DNA from: Jaapia argillacea MUCL 33604
Taxonomy: Eukaryota; Basidiomycota; Agaricomycetes; Jaapiales; Jaapiaceae
Direction: 5' to 3'
Assembly: GCA_000697665.1 (NCBI GenBank)
Contig: KL197720.1
Location: 975,613-1,039,612 of the forward strand
Length of the DNA: 64,000 bases
This document shows positions 57,229 to 64,000 of the stretch, one piece after another. Position 1 is the stretch's first letter; every line of letters begins with the position of its first letter. Position numbers and translations under genes: made by a program. The notes under the pieces are model-generated. The model was not told the origin of the DNA, did not search any database, and saw nothing but the letters and a program-made list of their open reading frames with translations.

Positions 57229-60200
57229 CTATTCCTCTGTAATATCCTCTGACTCTCCAGATAATAAGCCAACCTCTAAGCCAGACTGCTCAACCACAAA
57301 GTAATCAACTGCACAAGGTCCTTCCACACCATACTCAAGCATTTGCTTCTGCGCCACCATGCCCACAACTGAAAGAATGGAAGTTACCTCAATAACCACT
57401 AGAGCTGTATCACCCTGGTACTTACAGAGCCAAACAGTATTGTATGAGCTCTGAAGCACATTCTCATCAGGGCGAGAGAAGAGAGAGAGTACTGCAAGGA
57501 CAACAACCTTCCCTTGTACCTGCGCACGGAAAAAGAACTGTACTTCACCAAATTCATAGTGGCCATTATAGAAGATCTGCATATGAGACCAACAGAGATG
57601 AGACATCAAAGAGTAAAATAGATCAATGGATAGCACACCTTCACATTTCTTGAAATTCTTATCTTGTCCAGTGTTTTTAATTGCTCCTTCCAGAGTGAAC
57701 GAGAAATCTGGCCATTTGGCAGCCGAAGACGTGCCCACCGAGTCACCCGAGGTGCCTGCCACTGTGTCAAATCCTCACCACAGCTGCCCATGTACATCAA
57801 AATTGCTGCAGCCTCAGAGATACTTGTCTGCCTAGCACAGGTATCCATAGCCCTCAGGAGAATATATCCACCACCTAGGTCCAAAGATCCACGAATAGGA
57901 GGAACTGTGTCTGGATCAAGTTCTGGTACTAATGCCTTGAGAGCATTAACTTGTGATCGGCGTAAACCCCTTTGGGAGAGATTTTGATATGGATTTGAAG
58001 GTTGTTTGATCTCCTCACCTAGATTCCCAATTGTTCGCTCCATAGTCCACTGTGTATAGTAGACAAGTGGACCAAGGCGGGCAACTTCTGGAGCAAGGTG
58101 TGTAAGGGCATGGATGCTTTGTCGGCAGAAGTGAAGTCGGTCCTCCCGACGCTGGTAATAGAGAAGCTCATACTCCAGAACAAACTCAATAAGACGAAGA
58201 TGGGCTTGACGAAGTTGTTCTGCAGCAATCTTGCGCTGGTGAAGAATTCGAATAGCAAATACAAGCTTACAAAAATGTTGCCAATATTTCTGTGGAAGGC
58301 GACGGCGAAGGAGAGCTGGACCAAGTCCAAACACATAAGTCAAGAATTCATGTGCTTTGTAGCCACTTGTCATCTTCTCAGCAGGGTTCCTTGGAGGATT
58401 TTGGAGGCATCCAGGAAGATATGATGTTGTACCTGCCACATCCTCCCCATGTTCTCTCCAGACCTCGTCTTTTAGAACAGCCCAATCCCATGACTCTCGA
58501 TCATCAGTCCGACCACAATCAAGAGTGCCACGCCAAAGTGCAAGAAGGAGATCAGTTAAATTCAATGCAATAAGATGCATTAAATCCATTGTGAACATCC
58601 TTGGAATTCCTAAACTGCGAGGAATGGCAATGAAGATTGTAGGTTTTGATATGCCAGTCCTCAAACGGCGCTTGATATACTGGGTTGGATTTATTGCAGC
58701 CCAGAGATCTTGAAGATTTGTTTCATAATGCTGTGCAGATGCAGGGGGCAAATGGCGTGGATCATAGTCTGGATGGTCAGAGCCAGCCAGATTATAGTTG
58801 AGCGGTTTTGAATGTGCAGGGTAGTAATGAGGACCCCCTGTCTTGCGGCGTCCTTTGCATGGGCAATGTAAACGGCAACCATATCCACCATGGTGTCCAA
58901 CAAGACCATTAAGGTGGGTCAATCCTGGACCATCAGCAGTGCCAATGGCAATGAAAGGGTTAGAAACATGGACAGTTCTATCAACAGCATCCCAAATATG
59001 GAGGCCCTCATTTTGAAGTGCTCGCACATGAGATAGACCTGGAAATAAGAATGAGTCCACATTTTTTGGCTTGTTTGGCCCTGGAATGAAGCCACCTGGC
59101 AAAACATGTTTCTTCTTGTAACGCATATCAGGTGGGAGGTCGAGAATGACCCAGATGTAGATCCAACAGTCAGATGATTTGTATCGAAATAGCTGTGCAC
59201 CATCAATCGACAGCATGAGCACAGTATCATACTGCCGGATCTTTCCATCTCGGACTGCAGTAAGATAGTCTGAGCCATGGTAGAAGTCATCAAATGTGCT
59301 CCAGTTTCCTCCATTGTCATCCAGTTCCTTGAGTATCCGTGATGTTTCCTTGAACCGATGATTCATCTTTGTTGAACCTTCAATTGTACGACGAAGAGCC
59401 TGGATCTGTGGACCAAGAGGAATGGTGTGGAATTCTTGACGAGGAATTCTTGTTTTTCCATAGCTGGCTGTATATTGGATCTGATCATAACGAGGCTCGC
59501 CACATTGTGGGCAAACAAGAAGGTCGGCAAATGGACCAGTGAAAGCCAAGCAGGAATTGGTGCACATGTCATAAATGATAGATGTAACACCTGTGAGTTC
59601 AGCAATCCTCCGCTTAATTTGATCATATGAAGGGATGTTGTCCTCCGGGTGGAGCTCATGAGCTGCATCACGAACTTTGTTATATGTATCCTGAGAGGCA
59701 TTGCTGACAGCAAGAAATGTTTTTAGGCCATATCGAAGGAATGGATCATTGAGAATAAAGGGCTCGCATATTGGGTTTCGGAGTCGGTTGACAACATCAG
59801 AATCAAGATCACCATTGTCCAAGGTGGCTTCCTTCAGAGCTTCAATAAACTCTGATGCAATTTGGATCTCTGGGATTGTAGAGAATGGTCCACGGGGGCG
59901 GTCTCTGTGGGTGAAATTCAGAAATCCACTAGGGCTGCCCTCAGGTCCCTGGTCATCACTGCCTCCCTGTATTCCATTCCCTCCCCCACCCCCCTGGCCT
60001 CCATCTCCTCCCCCACCCCCCTCTCCTCCACCTCCTCCCCCCTCACCTCTATCTCCTGCCCCACCCCCCTCACCTCCNNNNNNNNNNNNNNNNNNNNNNN
60101 NNNNNNNNNNNNNNNNNNNNNNNNNNNNNNNNNNNNNNNNNNNNNNNNNNNNNNNNNNNNNNNNNNNNNNNNNNNNNNNNNNNNNNNNNNNNNNNNNNNN

Positions 60201-61567
60201 NNNNNNNNNNNNNNNNNNNNNNNNNNNNNNNNNNNNNNNNNNNNNNNNNNNNNNNNNNNNNNNNNNNNNNNNNNNNNNNNNNNNNNNNNNNNNNNNNNNN
60301 NNNNNNNNNNNNNNNNNNNNNNNNNNNNNNNNNNNNNNNNNNNNNNNNNNNNNNNNNNNNNNNNNNNNNNNNNNNNNNNNNNNNNNNNNNNNNNNNNNNN
60401 NNNNNNNNNNNNNNNNNNNNNNNNNNNNNNNNNNNNNNNNNNNNNNNNNNNNNNNNNNNNNNNNNNNNNNNNNNNNNNNNNNNNNNNNNNNNNNNNNNNN
60501 NNNNNNNNNNNNNNNNNNNNNNNNNNNNNNNNNNNNNNNNNNNNNNNNNNNNNNNNNNNNNNNNNNNNNNNNNNNNNNNNNNNNNNNNNNNNNNNNNNNN
60601 NNNNNNNNNNNNNNNNNNNNNNNNNNNNNNNNNNNNNNNNNNNNNNNNNNNNNNNNNNNNNNNNNNNNNNNNNNNNNNNNNNNNNNNNNNNNNNNNNNNN
60701 NNNNNNNNNNNNNNNNNNNNNNNNNNNNNNNNNNNNNNNNNNNNNNNNNNNNNNNNNNNNNNNNNNNNNNNNNNNNNNNNNNNNNNNNNNNNNNNNNNNN
60801 NNNNNNNNNNNNNNNNNNNNNNNNNNNNNNNNNNNNNNNNNNNNNNNNNNNNNNNNNNNNNNNNNNNNNNNNNNNNNNNNNNNNNNNNNNNNNNNNNNNN
60901 NNNNNCCAACCCCAGCACCACCCCCCTCATCTGCATCTGCATCTCCTTCCTCATTCCTGTATCCATCAGCCTCTCCACTGCCATCACCTCCATCACCTAA
61001 TCCCTGTGATTGCCCCTCAGCATCCCACATGGCAGCAATGCTCCCTGGATCAGCCCTCCCATCTGTACCTGAGACCATAGGTGTTGAATCAGAGGCATTC
61101 TCAGAAGATGTAGGGGGGGTAGGTGGTGTAGGGTTGTCAGAGGATGGCCTACAGAGATCATAGGCATCGAGGGAGGGGTCTTCAGGTAGGTGTAACTAAT
61201 TGAGGAGGAATATGAACTCAACCATCTATGTCCAAATCCCAGGATGGTTGATGGAAAACAAACTGACCTCAACTTCCAGGCAAGCATGATCATCCTGACG
61301 TGCTCGCTTCGTTGGTTGTCCATTGTCGGACTCAGACTCCGAGTCATCATTGGGAGTGCTGCGCCTCTTGGCATTTGCAATGTTCGAGCCCCCAGGATGG
61401 GACAGTTGCAGGGAGGTCAGGGTATTAGATGGTCCAGCTAGCTGATTGAGCTGAGTGCGATATGCTCGGTGATTGAACCATGTACTTCGGGAGACCTCCC
61501 TAGTGGACTTGCAATACCTCAGACAGTCACATGTGTAGATATCACCAGGAGGGTTGACAGTGGACAT
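57229..61567 (-). CDS. Tnp2/CACTA-like transposase
   Basis: Starts MSTVNPPGDIYTCDCLRYCK at 61567, with a cysteine cluster and a VSRSTWFNHRAYR segment typical of basidiomycete Tnp2-type proteins. An acidic and Gly-rich linker follows, partly lost in the gap 60078-60905. The core (59822-57650) includes CPQCGEPRYD (zinc ribbon-like), IPRQEFHTIPLGPQIQALRR, LMLSIDGAQLFRYKSSDCWI (likely first catalytic Asp), DLPPDMRYKKKHVLPGGFIP, IGTADGPGLTHLNGLVGHHG (second Asp), MDLMHLIALNLTDLLLALWR and YTQWTMERTIGNLGEEIKQP (likely catalytic Glu). The last exon (about 57580-57229) reads FGEVQFFFRAQVQGKVVVLA and ends ESEDITEE. No stop or frameshift was found in the determined part. The catalytic roles are inferred from spacing. 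Confidence 0.88.
60078..60905. other. Assembly gap (828 N)
   Basis: Undetermined bases within the Gly/Glu-rich low-complexity part of the transposase gene; flanks are tandem GGAGGTGGAG-like repeats, a likely cause of the assembly failure. Confidence 0.99.
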
Positions 61568-61929
61568 CAGGCAAGATGACAAGCACAATCGGGAGAGAGA
61601 CTGGACCGAGAAAGCAAGGGGGAGGCTCGTTATCAAAGGTTTAGCGAAGGGTGTAATAACACGAGCCACGAGCGCGCGAAGACTCGTCCCGCCGAGCAAA
61701 CTCCTGCGGGCTGACTTAGAGGAAATTCGCTGTGATTTTTGCTTTGTAAGCAACGTTCACGAATGTTGGGTGGAATTCAAGTGGGGTTCACGACAAAGTC
61801 GACGAAGGACTGCGGGAGCACAGCCTGATTCGATTGTGATTCCACGATCTCCGGATTTCCTTCGTTTTCCTTGTATTACAGTCTCACATTTGTCTCACAT
61901 TTCGATCTGCCTCGATCTCGCTCGCTGGC

Positions 61930-61951
61930 CTTAGACGGACTTTTCACTGGG
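61930..61951 (-). repeat. Terminal inverted repeat, right
   Basis: Perfect 22-base inverted match to 52033-52054; the transposase start lies about 360 bases inside. Confidence 0.88.
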
Positions 61952-61958
61952 GTTGAGA
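61952..61958. repeat. Target-site duplication GTTGAGA, right
   Basis: Matches 52026-52032. Only one such site is present in the related sequence near 63962-63970 (CGCCGAGAG). Confidence 0.8.
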
Positions 61959-62248
61959 GTCTGGTGCTGCAGCGAATGATACTGAACTTGAAAACCAACT
62001 TGAACTTGGAGTACCGCCGTGACGGTCGCGGCGCCATCATGTGACATATTCATATTCCTTCTTCCGAGTCTACTTGGTGAATGTTCGTTCATACTGCAGC
62101 ATCAATTAGAAGCATGAACCTCCGAGTCCGACATGTGCTCAATGGTTGCGCGCTACGCCCAACAAAGTTCTAACCTTCCTTTTTTGTGGAGGAAATTATC
62201 TAGCACCCGTCTTGGGGAGAGTTCAGAACTTTGGCGCTCGCCCTTTCG

Positions 62249-62256
62249 TATAAATA
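62249..62256 (+). promoter_or_regulatory. TATA box of the two-domain protein gene
   Basis: TATAAATA lies 38 bases before the ATG at 62294. It supports that start over an in-frame upstream codon at 62231, which would lie ahead of the TATA box. Confidence 0.6.
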
Positions 62257-62293
62257 TCGGACTCGCTGGCGTTCACTGACCATCATCCACCAA

Positions 62294-63643
62294 ATGGCTT
62301 TTTTTCAACCTCAGACTACCACTATAGAACCTGGATTCTACAAGATTCGAAACGTCGCACACGGAACCATCGGTATCGGCGACGCCATCAAGCCCATCGT
62401 GATTGAGGAGGCCATTACTAGTGGCGACTCGGAGGAGGATAAACCTAAGAAGGAACGCTATCCCGTCATCAAGTCTGAAGATGAAGCTATTGTCAGTCTC
62501 CCCAATCCTATGCGCATTCCCCGTCCCTAGACACCACTGACAAGAGCTCTGATCCTTATAGTTCCACATCGTTGGTACTGAGAAAGCTGGTTATTGGATC
62601 TCTGTAATCGGAACCATAAGCGCTCTCCTTCCACAAATCTGCGACGTCATAGCACCAGATGACCTGGTTTACGCTGAGACTGCTGAGACTTCTGTTGGTG
62701 CCAAACATGAACGGTGGAAAATCGAGCAGTCTGGGAAAGGCGATGGGAGCGTGATGTAGGTGACGAAACACAAATCTAAACGAATGCACTCTTAGGTTTC
62801 CTTTCACCTGCGCAGCATTGCCCGCATGAAGGATCTCAAGCGCCGTTGGATTCTCCCCGAGAAGCTCCCTGAGACACCGGAGCGATTTCCAGTTCCTAGT
62901 TATGTCCAGGTTGAGTGCCGCGAGCGATTGTCTACCGACAAGAAGGACGAAGACTTGTGGAAACTAATTGCGGTCAAGACGCTTCCCGTACCGCAGGAGG
63001 CCCTAGGAACCGGTCTATACAACATCAAGAATGTAAGGTATGGTAATATCAACGTTGGGAGCGACCGCCAGCAAGCCCGAGTCGTCTCCGACCCTACACC
63101 TGCTATCGTAAGCCCCTGTTCCTCCAGGATTTATATTTTTCTGGCTCTTGTCATTGCAAATTGGGATCACTCACGCCTCCTCTTGATTGTAGTGGAAGGT
63201 CGAGAGGATCGACCCGAAAGGCTTCGCGTACACAATCTCTCTGCATAAAGAGGGTTTCATCCTCGATGGCCGACAAGCTGTCGAAGCAAATGGCTTGTTG
63301 TACATCTCCGATTCGAACTTGATCGCCGCAAAGTGGATTATTCACCCTCTCCAGCGTGGCAACACATTCATGCAAGTATTATACTTTGTGGATGCGGTTG
63401 ATCATGCTGACAATATTTTTCATTTAGGATCCTCTATGATTCCCTCGCGGTTGGGCCTATTCATTGGGTACTCGACAAGCAAGCTGCAGGGACCCAGGTA
63501 GGTTCTCAGATTTCTCGATTGACACAGCCCTGACCCCCCTTGTGAAGGTGTCCGTCGCGATGGAAGACCATGACGCGGAGAAGAACCTTGCCGACGAATA
63601 TTTGACTGGGGCACAATGCTTCTGGGAGTTTACGGCTGTGTGA
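62294..63643 (+). CDS. Two-domain beta-trefoil-like protein (possible I66-type protease inhibitor relative)
   Basis: Six exons encode about 340 residues with no signal peptide. The protein has two related halves: the first begins EPGFYKIRNVAHGTIGIGDA, the second GTGLYNIKNVRYGNINVGSD. Each continues with strand-rich sequence and W-x-I/V-E/H type segments (ERWKIEQSGKGDG; IWKVERIDPKGFAYTISLHK; KWIIHPLQRGNTFM). The opening G-x-Y-x-I-x-N-V is typical of fungal beta-trefoil proteins such as the I66 inhibitors and ricin-B-type lectins; duplication into two trefoils is inferred from the internal repeat. The last exon reads VSVAMEDHDAEKNLADEYLT and ends FWEFTAV at 63643. A transposon ends about 340 bases upstream, so its more distal regulatory sequence has been displaced by 9.9 kb. 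Inhibitor versus lectin function cannot be decided by eye. Confidence 0.68.
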
Positions 63644-63938
63644 TTCTGTTCTTGTATGCTCGTTGTGGCCCCTCGATTTTGTACGTTAGCAAAGTGGTGA
63701 TGGTGTAGAGATCGACTATTGAGATTCCGAAATTTTCTTCATCCTCTTGTGTTATCGGGTGTACCGCCGGAGACCAGGTGAAGGGAGAAGCACGACATTC
63801 AGTTGAGGCGACTTCTAGGTCTCCGATGCTCTAAAAAACGGGGCTCAATATCTTTTGAAGAGGATTGGAACAGGGCAGAACCTCCGAGAGAAACGAAATC
63901 TTGCACTACCAATCATATTTGCATTACGGACAACGATA
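63644..63938. other. Downstream intergenic region
   Basis: No gene supported; 3' flank of the two-domain protein gene. Confidence 0.4.
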
Positions 63939-64000
63939 GTGGGGGAAAGTAATGGTACCGAACGCCGAGAGGGTGCTGCAGCGATAAGTACTGAGCTTGA
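63939..64000 (+). repeat. Paralogue of the transposon target site at the window end
   Basis: GTACCGAACGCCGAGAG then GGTGCTGCAGCGATAAGTAC resembles the left flank of the transposon (52015-52032) joined directly to its right flank (61952-61988, GGTGCTGCAGCGAATGATAC). It probably marks the start of a second copy of the 62294 gene region beyond the window. Confidence 0.65.

Larger units (their letters stand above)
52033..61951. mobile_element. Complete Tnp2/CACTA-like DNA transposon, 9.9 kb
   Basis: The terminal inverted repeats 52033-52054 and 61930-61951 are perfect over 22 bases (beginning CCCAGTGAAAAG) and are flanked by GTTGAGA on both sides. Contents: an accessory gene (52370-54240, minus), a minisatellite and a captured cyclin piece, then a large transposase gene (57229-61567, minus). 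A 7-base target duplication is longer than the 2-3 bases usual for plant CACTA elements, so assignment to CACTA/Tnp2-like rests on the transposase. A KDZ-type element (8-base duplications) was considered. It sits about 340 bases upstream of the gene at 62294. It looks whole apart from the assembly gap. Confidence 0.88.

Noticed and set aside
59701-61163. Plus-strand open frames across the second gap, Pro/Ser-rich
   Set aside because: Antisense to the Gly-rich transposase linker and composed mostly of undetermined bases.
52026-61958. Assignment of the 9.9 kb element to the KDZ group because of its near-8-base target duplication
   Set aside because: The transposase lacks KDZ-type sequence I would recognise and instead matches Tnp2/CACTA-like proteins; kept only as an alternative.

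Overview
The window looks like genomic DNA of an agaricomycete (mushroom-forming basidiomycete). Genes are broken by many short introns of about 50-70 bases with GT/AG borders. The repeat families (F-box/LRR multigene family, DUF6589 proteins, element-borne RecQ helicases, Tnp2-like transposases) are typical of that class. Two assembly gaps (38764-39629 and 60078-60905) both fall inside transposable elements.

Region 1 (1-16400): a nitrate-assimilation pair, the NRT2-type nitrate transporter (868-3211) and nitrate reductase (3855-7682), with GATA-factor sites upstream of each. No nitrite reductase is visible. Downstream, the boundary between nitrate reductase and the convergent proline-rich/coiled-coil gene (12921-16398) has been duplicated. 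The two copies of that boundary (7499-7945 and 12650-13009) bracket a roughly 4.3 kb diverged palindrome (8335-12645), each arm of which carries a small five-exon gene of unknown function.

Region 2 (16400-31500): housekeeping genes. These are a divergent Rho-like GTPase, a MARVEL-domain membrane protein, an SH3 adaptor, a very long FG-nucleoporin (Nup159/Nup214 type) and the spliceosome-assembly chaperone pICln.

Region 3 (31000-49100): a tandem duplication copied the 5' part of pICln, a 137-residue gene and the 3' half of an F-box/LRR gene. The full-length F-box copy is split by an 8.5 kb composite DNA element (35939-44418) with perfect 133-base terminal inverted repeats and a target duplication. 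Inside it lies a 7.3 kb element (36080-43407) with 178-base inverted repeats, a DUF6589 gene and a RecQ-type helicase gene, both broken. Two further F-box/LRR genes follow, each with one in-frame stop.

Region 4 (49257-64000): a HAD-family phosphatase, a gene-poor stretch, then a complete-looking 9.9 kb Tnp2/CACTA-like transposon (52033-61951) with 22-base inverted repeats and a 7-base target duplication. It carries a large transposase, an accessory gene, a 19-base minisatellite and a captured piece of a cyclin gene. It sits upstream of a two-domain, probably beta-trefoil protein gene (62294-63643). The last 60 bases of the window look like a paralogue of the transposon's empty target site.

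A theme across the repeats is C-to-T change at CpG: nearly all differences between the inner element's inverted repeats, and several premature stops (CGA to TGA), have this form. This fits methylation-linked decay or RIP-like mutation of repeats.
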